Assembly (NCBI GenBank): GCA_016522385.1
Contig: JAEKFU010000283.1
Span: 1 to 5,955, forward strand
Length of the DNA: 5,955 nt
Source of the DNA: Pseudomonadota bacterium
Lineage (GTDB): Bacteria > Pseudomonadota > Alphaproteobacteria > Rhizobiales > Aestuariivirgaceae
Reading direction: 5' to 3'
The notes beneath the pieces were generated by a model. The model had not been told where the DNA came from and did no database searches. It was given only the letters and a program-made list of their open reading frames with translations. The translations under genes were made by a program, and so were the position numbers. Of the stretch, positions 1 through 5,955 are shown piece by piece (the first letter of the stretch is position 1; the number at the start of each line of letters is the position of its first letter).

Positions 1-639
1 GCCATAAAGGATCCGCACATGTGGACCGTTGTTGACACCGATCGCTTTCTCCAACCCCTTGCGAATGTGCCGGTGCACCGCCAAAACCTCATCGGCCGTG
101 GGCGTAAGACCGGTGCCGATTGCCCAAACCGGTTCATAGGCAATTACCGTATTGGTGGACGTGGCCGATGGCGGCAGGGATTTCTTGAGTTGTGCGCCAA
201 CCCGGCGCAGGGTCTGACTGGCCTTGCGTTCCTTCAGCGTTTCACCGATGCAAATAATTGCAGTGAGATCGGCGCGGTGAGCTGCGGCAGCCTTCTCAGC
301 AACCATCGCATCGCTTTCATCATGATCGGCGCGGCGCTCGGAATGACCGACGATTACGGCGTCGGCACCAGCATCGGCGAGCATCTCGGCGGCAATGTCA
401 CCGGTATGTGCACCATCCAACTCGGCATGACAGTCCTGTCCGCCGAGCTTGACGCGGGTTGATTTGGTGAGACCTGCAATCCGCGACATGAGTGTCGCTG
501 GTGGGCACACCATCACGTCGCATTTCAACCGCACACCCTTCAGCATGCCGGTGAGCAAACGTACTTCCCTGATAGAAGCAGCGGTTCCGTTCATCTTCCA
601 GTTGCCCGCCACCAGCGGGCGCGGAATTCCTGCAGCCAT
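1..639 (-). CDS. tpiA: Triosephosphate isomerase, 5' part (cut by window edge)
   Basis: Glycolytic and gluconeogenic enzyme that interconverts dihydroxyacetone phosphate and glyceraldehyde 3-phosphate in the cytoplasm; it works as a (beta/alpha)8 barrel dimer. The reverse strand reads without a stop from ATG at 639 to the left edge, 213 codons of a usual total near 250. Visible motifs: GNWKMN at residues 12-17 (substrate-binding Asn13 and Lys15), GHSERR at 98-103 with the catalytic electrophile His99, and YEPVWAIGTG at 168-177 with the catalytic base Glu169 followed by the mobile loop 6. The window cuts at ILYG, the start of the LYGGSV phosphate-binding motif, so the missing part is the last two barrel units. 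The start is supported by GGGG at 647-650 (read on the minus strand), 7 nt upstream, and by the NWKMN motif lying at the expected distance from the N-terminus. It is divergent from the ppiD-like gene. All visible catalytic residues are intact. Identification is near certain. Confidence 0.97.
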   Translation of the reverse strand, partial: MAAGIPRPLVAGNWKMNGTAASIREVRLLTGMLKGVRLKCDVMVCPPATLMSRIAGLTKSTRVKLGGQDCHAELDGAHTGDIAAEMLADAGADAVIVGHSERRADHDESDAMVAEKAAAAHRADLTAIICIGETLKERKASQTLRRVGAQLKKSLPPSATSTNTVIAYEPVWAIGTGLTPTADEVLAVHRHIRKGLEKAIGVNNGPHVRILYG

Positions 640-644
640 TTGAT

Positions 645-650
645 TTCCCC
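645..650 (-). promoter_or_regulatory. Ribosome binding site of tpiA
   Basis: On the minus strand the sequence GGGGAA ends 5 nt before the ATG at 639. It is a purine-rich Shine-Dalgarno-like stretch, not a perfect AGGAGG. It supports the start chosen for tpiA. I see no convincing -35/-10 pair for tpiA itself in 660-760 on this strand; the nearest AT-rich hexamers lack a matching -35. Confidence 0.55.
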
Positions 651-744
651 GCAACGATCCCCTAAGGCAATAATCCTGTTACCAGAGCTTGATCGGTTTG
701 CGAAGACCATGGGGCATCTCAAGTCTGCCGGCAACCGGTAACCC

Positions 745-773
745 TTGCAGTGCGGCGTGCAGCTTTCTATTAT
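745..773 (+). promoter_or_regulatory. Candidate sigma70-type promoter for the ppiD-trp unit
   Basis: TTGCAG at 745-750 and TATTAT at 768-773 are separated by exactly 17 nt, the ideal spacing for a housekeeping sigma factor. Each hexamer matches the consensus (TTGACA / TATAAT) in most positions. Transcription would start near 780, leaving a leader of about 50 nt before the ATG at 833. It lies in the 193-bp region between the divergent tpiA and ppiD-like genes, the only sizeable non-coding stretch in the window. No operator-like palindrome was recognised around it. It is a sequence match only. Confidence 0.5.
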
Positions 774-817
774 GCGCCGCGTTTCGCTGGTATCGTCACT
801 GACCGGCCTCTGATCTC

Positions 818-823
818 AGGAAA
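818..823 (+). promoter_or_regulatory. Ribosome binding site of the ppiD-like gene
   Basis: AGGAAA, followed by more A residues, lies before the ATG at 833. The spacing from AGGA to the start codon is 11 nt, slightly long. No other in-frame start codon lies close by, and the resulting N-terminus (short basic stretch, then a membrane helix) is what this family shows, so the start is well supported. Confidence 0.5.
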
Positions 824-832
824 AAATTCAAT

Positions 833-2734
833 ATGCTTGATGCAGCGCGCAGCAAGACGGGCAATTGGACCGCCAAATTCTTTATCGGCATTTTGGCCGC
901 AAGTTTTGCGGTTTGGGGCATATCGGATGTCTTTTCAACCAGACCTCCCGACACGATAGCCGAAGTCGGCACGCGGCAGGTCAGAGTGGAGGAGTTCCGC
1001 CGCATGTTCGACCGGCAGTTGCGACTGCTGTCAGAGCAACTCGGCCAGACGCTCACAGCTGATCAGGGGCGGCAGCTTGGCGTTGATCGACAGGTGCTGG
1101 CCCAGCTGCTGAGAGACGCAGCGCTAGAAGCGCAGGGCGATGAGCTCAATTTGCAGATATCCGATGCCAGTGTCGCCCAACGCATTGCCAACGCCAAACA
1201 ATTCCAGACCAGTGACGGTAAATTCAATGCTGATCAGTTCAGGCGTTTGCTGCAATCCAACGGATTGACCGAACAGATGTTCGTTGCCGCTGAGCGGCAG
1301 GGCATGATCCGGGCTGCGATCGCCAATACGATTGAGCGCGGCGCGACAGTGCCGGACAGCGTTGCGGAGCTGGCCTATCGCTTCAGAAATGAACAACGGG
1401 ATGTGAGATATTTCACAGTGAGAATGGATGAGGCCTCGATTGGTCAGCCGAGTGACAGCGATCTGAAGAATTTCTATGACGCCAATCAGCGGCTGTTCGA
1501 GGTGCCGGAACGCCGTGTAATCGCGGCTTTAGAGGTGACGCCGGAAAGCCTGACCGACCGCGTATCCGTCAGTGATGAGGACGTGAAGCAATTCTACGAG
1601 GAACGTAAATCGGAATTTGGAACACCGGAAAAGCGCACCCTTGAACAGATCGCATTCGATAGTGTCGGTGACGCCGAAGCCGCCAGAGCCAGAATAGACG
1701 CCGGGTCCTCCTTCCTCGATGTTGCAAAGGAAAAAGGCCTCAGCGAAACTGACGTCAAACTGGGCACGTTCACTCGTGAGAACCTGCCCGATCCCTCCCT
1801 GGCCAAAGCAGCGTTTGCACTGACCAAAGGTAACGTGAGCCAGCCGGTTCAAGGCAGGTTGGCCACGGTTTTGTTGAGAGTGGTCGAAATCGAACCCGGC
1901 AGCCAGCAGTCGCTGGCCGAGGCGAGCAGTGAGATCAAGCAAAGACTGCGGCTTGACCAGGCAAGGGACGAGGTCTTGGCGGTCTATGAGAAAGTCGAAG
2001 AATCTCGGGCCGGCGGGCAGTCGATGGATGAAATTGCCAAGGAGCTGTCGCTAAGCGTTGTTGAAATCCCACCCGTCGATAGCTCTGGCCATACAGCGGA
2101 CGGTACGGCCGTGACGGGGCTGAGCGACGCCTCAAGCATTGTCAGGGCGGCCTTTGAGAGCGATGTCGGTATTGAGAACGATCCGGTCGCGACCCGGGGC
2201 GACGGATATATATGGTTCGAGGTACGCGACGTCCAGCCAACCAGCATCAAGCCACTCGATCAGGCACGCGAAGACGCTGTGAAGGCCTGGAAGGCCCGCC
2301 AGTTGCGAGAGGCCGTGCTGAAAAAAGCCGAAGAGCTCAAGAAACGTGCTGAGGCCGGCGAACCGCTTAGCAAACTGGCGTCTGAGAGCAATGCCGAGCT
2401 TGTCAAACAGCAAGGTGTCAAGCGGAACGAAGCTAGTGAAGCTTTCGACAGTGCCGCCGTACAGGCCTTGTTTTCTGTCCGTGAGGATGGTTTCGCTGTC
2501 GCTGCCACCGGTGATGGCAAAGGCGCCAAAATCATGCAGTCTTCACCGGTTCTCGCACCGCCGTACAACGCCGGTTCGGGCGAGGCAAAATCGCTTGAAC
2601 AAGAACTGTCGACATCGCTTACTAACGATCTTTATGCACAGTACCTTGCCGATCTGCAACGCAGAGTGGGCGTCCAGATCGATGAGAACGTCCTTTCGAA
2701 TGCCGGCAGTTCAGCTTATCAACGGGGATACTGA
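833..2734 (+). CDS. ppiD: PpiD/SurA-like membrane-anchored periplasmic folding factor (peptidylprolyl isomerase family)
   Basis: This 633-residue protein is close in length to E. coli PpiD (about 620 aa), an inner-membrane-anchored periplasmic chaperone acting on newly exported proteins at the Sec translocon. Seen here: a short N-terminal tail with basic residues (Arg6, Lys8, Lys15), one hydrophobic segment at about 14-34 acting as an uncleaved anchor, a SurA-N-like helical chaperone region at about 36-170 (with the family-typical DGKFNADQFRRLL at 128-140), and a parvulin-like region at about 245-355. The parvulin region appears to lack its active-site residues: Gln272 stands where parvulins have the His of HIL, and LAT at 343-345 replaces the G-Y/W-H strand motif. 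The protein is therefore probably a chaperone, not an active isomerase. Residues 326-622 look like three degenerate copies of one unit (see findings). It lies 59 bp ahead of trpE and is likely cotranscribed with it. The family call is firm; the exact name is less so, since SurA-N-domain protein is equally fitting. Confidence 0.88.
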   Translation: MLDAARSKTGNWTAKFFIGILAASFAVWGISDVFSTRPPDTIAEVGTRQVRVEEFRRMFDRQLRLLSEQLGQTLTADQGRQLGVDRQVLAQLLRDAALEAQGDELNLQISDASVAQRIANAKQFQTSDGKFNADQFRRLLQSNGLTEQMFVAAERQGMIRAAIANTIERGATVPDSVAELAYRFRNEQRDVRYFTVRMDEASIGQPSDSDLKNFYDANQRLFEVPERRVIAALEVTPESLTDRVSVSDEDVKQFYEERKSEFGTPEKRTLEQIAFDSVGDAEAARARIDAGSSFLDVAKEKGLSETDVKLGTFTRENLPDPSLAKAAFALTKGNVSQPVQGRLATVLLRVVEIEPGSQQSLAEASSEIKQRLRLDQARDEVLAVYEKVEESRAGGQSMDEIAKELSLSVVEIPPVDSSGHTADGTAVTGLSDASSIVRAAFESDVGIENDPVATRGDGYIWFEVRDVQPTSIKPLDQAREDAVKAWKARQLREAVLKKAEELKKRAEAGEPLSKLASESNAELVKQQGVKRNEASEAFDSAAVQALFSVREDGFAVAATGDGKGAKIMQSSPVLAPPYNAGSGEAKSLEQELSTSLTNDLYAQYLADLQRRVGVQIDENVLSNAGSSAYQRGY

Positions 2735-2793
2735 TCAGGCTTACCGCGCCAGCGGCCATAACGGATCTTTTTCTACTCAAGTGTAATTCACCC
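2735..2793 (+). other. Short ppiD-trpE gap without terminator, attenuator or clear Shine-Dalgarno
   Basis: These 59 bp hold a small hairpin, CCGC/GCGG with a 4-nt loop at 2744-2755, but the T5 run at 2768-2772 starts 12 nt after it, so it is not a classical intrinsic terminator. There is no short reading frame with tandem tryptophan codons. The bases just before the trpE ATG (2794) contain no purine-rich Shine-Dalgarno better than AAGTG at 2779-2783. Read-through from the upstream gene is the simplest interpretation. Confidence 0.5.
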
Positions 2794-4314
2794 ATGGTCA
2801 TCGCGCCGACAATTGAGACGTTTGCCCAGGTCTATGAGACAGGCCGTCCCCAGGTGGTGTTTACGCACCTGGTTGCCGATCTCGAAACGCCTGTCGCGGC
2901 TATGCTGAAACTGGCGCGCAATGTGCAGTTCAGCTTCCTGCTCGAAAGTGTCGAAGGAGGCGCGGTGCGCGGCCGTTACTCGATGATCGGTATGAAGCCG
3001 GATCTCATCTGGAAAGTTCAGGGAAATCGGGCGTCAATCAATCGCAACGCGCTGCTTGATCCGGACGGCCCGTTTGTTGACGACGACGTAGTCCCCCTGC
3101 AGTCGCTGCGCAATCTGCTGGCGGAAACAAGGATCGATCTGCCCGACAGCTTGCCGCTGATGTCGGCCGGCCTGTTCGGATATATGGGCTACGACATGGT
3201 GCGCCAGATGGAGGACCTGCCGCCAGCCAAACCCGATGCGTTGGTTGTTCCCGATTCACTGATGATCCGACCGACGGTGATGGCAATCTTTGATTCCGTC
3301 AAAGATGAGGTGACCGTCATCACGCCGGTCTACCCGCAACCGGATGTTAGTGCCAAAGCGGCACACACGCGGGCGCTGGACAGGCTCAATGATGTCATTG
3401 ACGCAATCGAGCAACCGCTTGACCCGCGAGCCGTGGAAGAGTGGGACACGATCAACATCGGTCAAACACGTTCGAACACGACGCCGCGGGAGTACAAGGA
3501 CATGGTCAACCGTGTGAAGGAGTACATCACTGCGGGAGACATATTTCAGGCGGTGCTGTCGCAACGCTTCGAGACAGACTTTTCGCTACCGAGCTTTTCA
3601 TTGTACCGGGCGCTTCGGCGGGTCAATCCATCACCGTTCCTGTATTTTCTCGATTTCGGCGGATTTTCTGTAATCGGCTCAAGCCCTGAAATCCTTGTGC
3701 GGGTTCGTGACGGGAAAGTCTCGATACGACCAATTGCCGGCACCAGACGGCGCGGCGAAACGCCTGGCGAGGATCGGGCGCTGGCAGCGGAACTGCTGGC
3801 TGACCCCAAAGAACGCGCCGAGCACCTGATGTTGCTGGATCTGGGGCGCAATGATGTTGGGCGGGTCGCCGAAATCGGCAGCGTGACCGTGACAGATCAG
3901 TTCATTCTTGAGTTCTACAGCCAGGTGATGCACATCGTCTCCAATGTCGAGGGCGTACTAGACAAGAAGCACGATGCAATCGATGCCTTAGTGGCAGGGT
4001 TTCCGGCCGGCACTGTCTCAGGTGCCCCTAAGGTCCGAGCGATGGAAATCATCGATGAACTGGAGAAGGAAAAACGCGGGCCCTATGCCGGCTGTGTCGG
4101 TTATTTTTCTGCCAACGGTGATATGGATACCTGCATAGTTTTGCGCACGGCACTCGTCAAGGACGGCAAAATGTATGTCCAGGCTGGTGCCGGCATCGTT
4201 GCCGACAGCGTGCCGCAGAACGAGCATGAGGAATGTATCAACAAGGCCAAGGCGCTCTTCCGGGCGGCTGAAGAGGCGGCCCGGTTTGCCGGTCAGGCCA
4301 CGCGCGGACAATGA
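2794..4314 (+). CDS. trpE: Anthranilate synthase component I
   Basis: Large subunit of anthranilate synthase, converting chorismate and ammonia (delivered by TrpG) to anthranilate and pyruvate, the first committed step of tryptophan synthesis. It is 506 residues, normal for a stand-alone TrpE. The N-terminal domain (about 10-170) carries LLES at 49-52, the tryptophan feedback motif; NPSPFLYF at 278-285, which also contributes to the inhibitor pocket, is present too, so feedback inhibition is probably intact. The C-terminal chorismate-binding domain (about 229-490) has GSSPEILVR at 295-303, PIAGTRRRG at 313-321, DLGRNDVGRV at 349-358, GFPAGTVSGAPKVRAMEII at 402-420 and QAGAGIVADSVP at 463-474. 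It differs from the related PabB and salicylate or isochorismate enzymes by the LLES motif and by the partner gene next door. No better in-frame start exists close upstream. Its stop overlaps the trpG start, as expected for coupled synthesis of two subunits. Confidence 0.96.
   Translation: MVIAPTIETFAQVYETGRPQVVFTHLVADLETPVAAMLKLARNVQFSFLLESVEGGAVRGRYSMIGMKPDLIWKVQGNRASINRNALLDPDGPFVDDDVVPLQSLRNLLAETRIDLPDSLPLMSAGLFGYMGYDMVRQMEDLPPAKPDALVVPDSLMIRPTVMAIFDSVKDEVTVITPVYPQPDVSAKAAHTRALDRLNDVIDAIEQPLDPRAVEEWDTINIGQTRSNTTPREYKDMVNRVKEYITAGDIFQAVLSQRFETDFSLPSFSLYRALRRVNPSPFLYFLDFGGFSVIGSSPEILVRVRDGKVSIRPIAGTRRRGETPGEDRALAAELLADPKERAEHLMLLDLGRNDVGRVAEIGSVTVTDQFILEFYSQVMHIVSNVEGVLDKKHDAIDALVAGFPAGTVSGAPKVRAMEIIDELEKEKRGPYAGCVGYFSANGDMDTCIVLRTALVKDGKMYVQAGAGIVADSVPQNEHEECINKAKALFRAAEEAARFAGQATRGQ
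4311..4314 (+). other. ATGA stop-start overlap joining trpE and trpG
   Basis: The trpG ATG (4311-4313) shares bases with the trpE TGA (4312-4314). No strong Shine-Dalgarno is visible just upstream, so trpG translation probably depends on ribosomes finishing trpE, which would keep the two subunits in equal amounts. This is an inference from the overlap. Confidence 0.75.
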
Positions 4315-4886
4315 TCGTTCTCATCGACAACTATGACAGTTTTACCTGGAACCTGGTGCACTATCTCGGCGAGCTGGGTGCCCAGACAGTGGTGCACCGC
4401 AACGATAAGATCAGCGTTGGACAAGTACTGTCTGCCAAGCCGCAGGCCATCGTGCTATCGCCAGGCCCCTGCACCCCAAATGAAGCCGGCATCTGTCTGG
4501 AGCTAGTGGAAAAAGCGGCTGGTCAGGTCGCTATATTGGGTGTCTGTCTCGGGCATCAGGCTATCGGCCAGGCTTTCGGCGGCAAGGTGGTGCACGCGCC
4601 CAAGCTGATGCATGGCAAATTGTCAAAGATTAAACACCGGGGCACTGGCGTGTTTTCCGGCATTCCGGACCAGTTTGACGCCACTAGGTACCATTCGCTC
4701 ACTATCGAACCTGACAGCATACCGGACTGCCTGGAGGTGAGTGCCGAGACCGATGACGGCGTTGTAATGGGCCTGCAACACGTGCAATTGCCGATCCACG
4801 GCGTGCAGTTTCATCCAGAAAGCATTGCATCGGAGCATGGACACACGCTATTGCGGAACTTCTTGAGCCTTTCCGGTGTCCTGTAG
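4311..4886 (+). CDS. trpG: Anthranilate synthase component II (glutamine amidotransferase)
   Basis: Class I glutamine amidotransferase subunit that hydrolyses glutamine and passes ammonia to TrpE. At 191 residues it is the normal length for a stand-alone TrpG/PabA. Motifs: IDNYDSFTWNL at 5-15, the oxyanion-forming SPGPCTP at 50-56, the nucleophile elbow GVCLGHQ at 77-83 with Cys79, HGK at 101-103, RYHSL at 126-130, and HPES at 168-171 with His168 and Glu170 completing the Cys-His-Glu triad. It overlaps trpE by 4 nt and lies 8 bp before trpD. In many bacteria one such protein also serves PabB in folate synthesis; sequence alone cannot exclude that here, but the position inside the trp cluster makes TrpE the primary partner. 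Confidence 0.96.
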   Translation: MIVLIDNYDSFTWNLVHYLGELGAQTVVHRNDKISVGQVLSAKPQAIVLSPGPCTPNEAGICLELVEKAAGQVAILGVCLGHQAIGQAFGGKVVHAPKLMHGKLSKIKHRGTGVFSGIPDQFDATRYHSLTIEPDSIPDCLEVSAETDDGVVMGLQHVQLPIHGVQFHPESIASEHGHTLLRNFLSLSGVL

Positions 4887-4888
4887 GG
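4884..4888 (+). promoter_or_regulatory. Ribosome binding site of trpD overlapping the trpG stop
   Basis: TAGGG, made of the trpG stop codon plus two G residues, ends 6 nt before the trpD ATG at 4895. It fits the start chosen and again indicates tight coupling between neighbouring genes. Confidence 0.5.
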
Positions 4889-4894
4889 TCCAAC

Positions 4895-5917
4895 ATGTCC
4901 GATCTCAAACCCATTATAGCCACGGCAGCCAGCGGCCAGACATTGAGCCGCGAGGATGCCAAGATGGCTTTTGACATCATGATGTCGGGCGAAGCCACAC
5001 CGACCCAGATCGGCGGGTTGCTGATGGCGCTCAGGGTGCGCGGTGAGAGCGTCGATGAGATCACCGGCGCTGTAATGACGATGCGCGAGAAGATGACGCC
5101 GGTCGACGCGCCGCCGGATGCGCTGGATATCGTGGGTACCGGCGGTGATGCCTCGGGTACCTATAATGTTTCAACATGTGCGGCGATTGTTGCTGCTGGC
5201 GCGGGGCTCAAGATCGCCAAGCACGGCAACCGCGCCTTGTCGTCGAAGTCCGGCGCAGCAGATGCTCTGGCGGCGCTCGGTGTCAATATCGAAGCTTCAC
5301 CAGCGCAGATCGCGCGCTGTGTTCGCGAGGCAGGCGTCGGTTTCATGTTTGCGCCGGCGCATCACGCAGCCATGCGCCATGTCGGTCCAAGCCGCGTTGA
5401 GCTGGGCACGAGAACCATCTTCAACCTGCTCGGACCGCTGTCCAATCCGGCCGGCGTCAAACGGCAGGTCATCGGTGTGTTTTCCAAGGACTGGGTCGAG
5501 CCGCTCGCGCATGTGCTGAAGAACCTCGGCTCGGAACGAGTCTGGGTCGCACATGGTGAAGGCGGGTTGGACGAGATTACACCGACTGGAACGACCTGGG
5601 TCGCGGAGCTCGATGAAGGTCGTGTTTCGACCTTCGAACTTACACCTGAGGAGGTTGGTCTGAAGCGTTCGAAGCTTGCGGATCTCAAGGGTGGCGATGC
5701 CGAGTTCAATGCCGAGGCGTTGCGTGAAGTTCTTAAAGGCGCCAGGAACGCATTTCGCGATGCAGCTGTCATGACGGCTGGAGCAGCTTTGGTGGTTGCC
5801 GGCAAGACCACCAACATCAAGGCTGGAACCGAACAAGCGGCAAAGGCCATCGATAGCGGTGCGGCACAAACGGCGCTCGATACGCTCGTTGCCATATCAA
5901 ATGCCAAAGAGGCTTGA
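4895..5917 (+). CDS. trpD: Anthranilate phosphoribosyltransferase
   Basis: Transfers the 5-phosphoribosyl group of PRPP to anthranilate, the second step of the pathway, as a cytoplasmic homodimer. It is 340 residues, normal for an unfused TrpD (not joined to TrpG as in E. coli). The small helical domain comes first (about 1-70, with GEATPTQIGGLLMALRVRGE at 32-51), then the PRPP site DIVGTGGD at 78-85 and NVST at 91-94. KHGNRALSSKSGAADALAALG spans 109-129. The anthranilate region HHAAMRHVGPSR spans 156-167, followed by GTRTIFNLLGPLSNP at 171-185. HGEGGLDEI at 220-228 carries the metal-binding Asp226-Glu227 pair. All key motifs are intact. It could only be confused with thymidine/pyrimidine phosphorylases, which lack this motif set. 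It lies 8 bp after trpG, and trpC starts immediately after its stop. Confidence 0.97.
   Translation: MSDLKPIIATAASGQTLSREDAKMAFDIMMSGEATPTQIGGLLMALRVRGESVDEITGAVMTMREKMTPVDAPPDALDIVGTGGDASGTYNVSTCAAIVAAGAGLKIAKHGNRALSSKSGAADALAALGVNIEASPAQIARCVREAGVGFMFAPAHHAAMRHVGPSRVELGTRTIFNLLGPLSNPAGVKRQVIGVFSKDWVEPLAHVLKNLGSERVWVAHGEGGLDEITPTGTTWVAELDEGRVSTFELTPEEVGLKRSKLADLKGGDAEFNAEALREVLKGARNAFRDAAVMTAGAALVVAGKTTNIKAGTEQAAKAIDSGAAQTALDTLVAISNAKEA
5907..5912 (+). promoter_or_regulatory. Ribosome binding site of trpC inside the trpD end
   Basis: AAGAGG lies within the last codons of trpD, 5 nt before the ATG at 5918. It is the clearest Shine-Dalgarno of the trp genes here and supports the start of the partial trpC. 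Confidence 0.6.
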
Positions 5918-5955
5918 ATGGCGACGATTCTTGACAAGATAGCTGAATACAAGCG
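5918..5955 (+). CDS. trpC: Indole-3-glycerol phosphate synthase, first 12 codons only (cut by window edge)
   Basis: The visible residues are MATILDKIAEYK, plus two bases of a further codon. The pattern ILxKIxxYK is the usual N-terminus of TrpC, which closes the ring of carboxyphenylamino-deoxyribulose phosphate to indole-3-glycerol phosphate. The ATG directly follows the trpD TGA with no gap and has a good ribosome binding site. Position after trpD is where trpC is normally found in alphaproteobacteria. The fragment is too short to judge catalytic residues; the identification rests on context and the short N-terminal match. Confidence 0.85.
   Translation, partial: MATILDKIAEYK

Noticed and set aside
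19..462. 147-residue plus-strand open frame at the left end
   Set aside because: It lies antisense to tpiA, whose catalytic motifs are clear on the other strand; its translation shows no family resemblance.
796..1056. 86-residue minus-strand open frame across the start of the ppiD-like gene
   Set aside because: It overlaps the well-supported N-terminus and membrane anchor of that gene and has low-complexity, shadow-like composition.
2595..2624. Possible internal promoter for trpE (TTGAAC, 18 nt, TTACTA) near the end of the ppiD-like gene
   Set aside because: The -10 match is poor and the segment is coding; matches of this quality occur by chance. It is only worth keeping in mind when transcription starts are mapped.
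2744..2772. Possible intrinsic terminator between the ppiD-like gene and trpE
   Set aside because: The stem is only 4 bp and the T run starts 12 nt after it, so it does not fit a terminator.
2346..2786. 146-residue plus-strand frame running past the ppiD stop towards trpE
   Set aside because: It overlaps the C-terminal end of the ppiD-like gene in another frame. I checked it as a possible frameshifted extension, but the annotated frame ends naturally and this translation resembles nothing.
5297..5952. Two long minus-strand open frames (190 and 196 residues) opposite trpD
   Set aside because: Long antisense frames are common in GC-rich genes. Every conserved TrpD motif is on the plus strand, and the antisense products show no recognisable domain.
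1..5955. Search for a novel system: mobile elements, CRISPR-like repeats, defence or toxin genes, RNA genes
   Set aside because: The window is almost fully occupied by intact housekeeping genes with recognisable motifs; no repeats, integration scars, tRNA-like folds or unexplained genes were seen.

Overview
This is an ordinary chromosomal housekeeping segment of an alphaproteobacterium. The evidence is the protein style (TrpE, TrpD and the PpiD-like chaperone all read like alphaproteobacterial family members), a fairly high GC content judged by eye, and the gene order tpiA / ppiD-like / trpE-trpG-trpD-trpC. I cannot fix the order or genus. TrpE and TrpG are separate genes, unlike the fused trpE(G) of Rhizobium, Sinorhizobium and Brucella. 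That points towards Rhodobacterales-like or non-Rhizobiaceae Hyphomicrobiales-like lineages, but this is an inference.

Layout: positions 1-639 carry the first 213 codons of tpiA (triosephosphate isomerase) on the minus strand; its 3' end lies outside the window. A 193-bp divergent intergenic region (640-832) holds the tpiA ribosome binding site and a good sigma70-type promoter candidate facing right. From 833 to the right edge all genes are on the plus strand and tightly packed: a 633-residue membrane-anchored PpiD/SurA-like periplasmic folding factor; after 59 bp, trpE (506 aa); trpG (191 aa), overlapping trpE by ATGA; trpD (340 aa), 8 bp later; and the first 12 codons of trpC, whose ATG directly follows the trpD stop. 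This spacing suggests one transcription unit, perhaps led by the folding-factor gene.

How the genes work together: TrpE and TrpG form anthranilate synthase (chorismate plus glutamine to anthranilate). TrpD adds the phosphoribosyl group from PRPP, and TrpC makes indole-3-glycerol phosphate. The set therefore covers chorismate to indole-3-glycerol phosphate, except for the TrpF isomerase step and tryptophan synthase (TrpA/TrpB), which are not seen here. TpiA is glycolytic and unrelated. The PpiD-like protein is functionally unrelated to tryptophan synthesis, but its linkage may matter for expression.

I found no mobile element, CRISPR array, RNA gene, frameshift or unknown gene. The most interesting point is the architecture of the PpiD-like protein: a parvulin domain that appears to have lost its catalytic residues, and what look like three degenerate copies of one unit in its C-terminal half. 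A second point is the lack of any room for a trpL attenuator directly before trpE.
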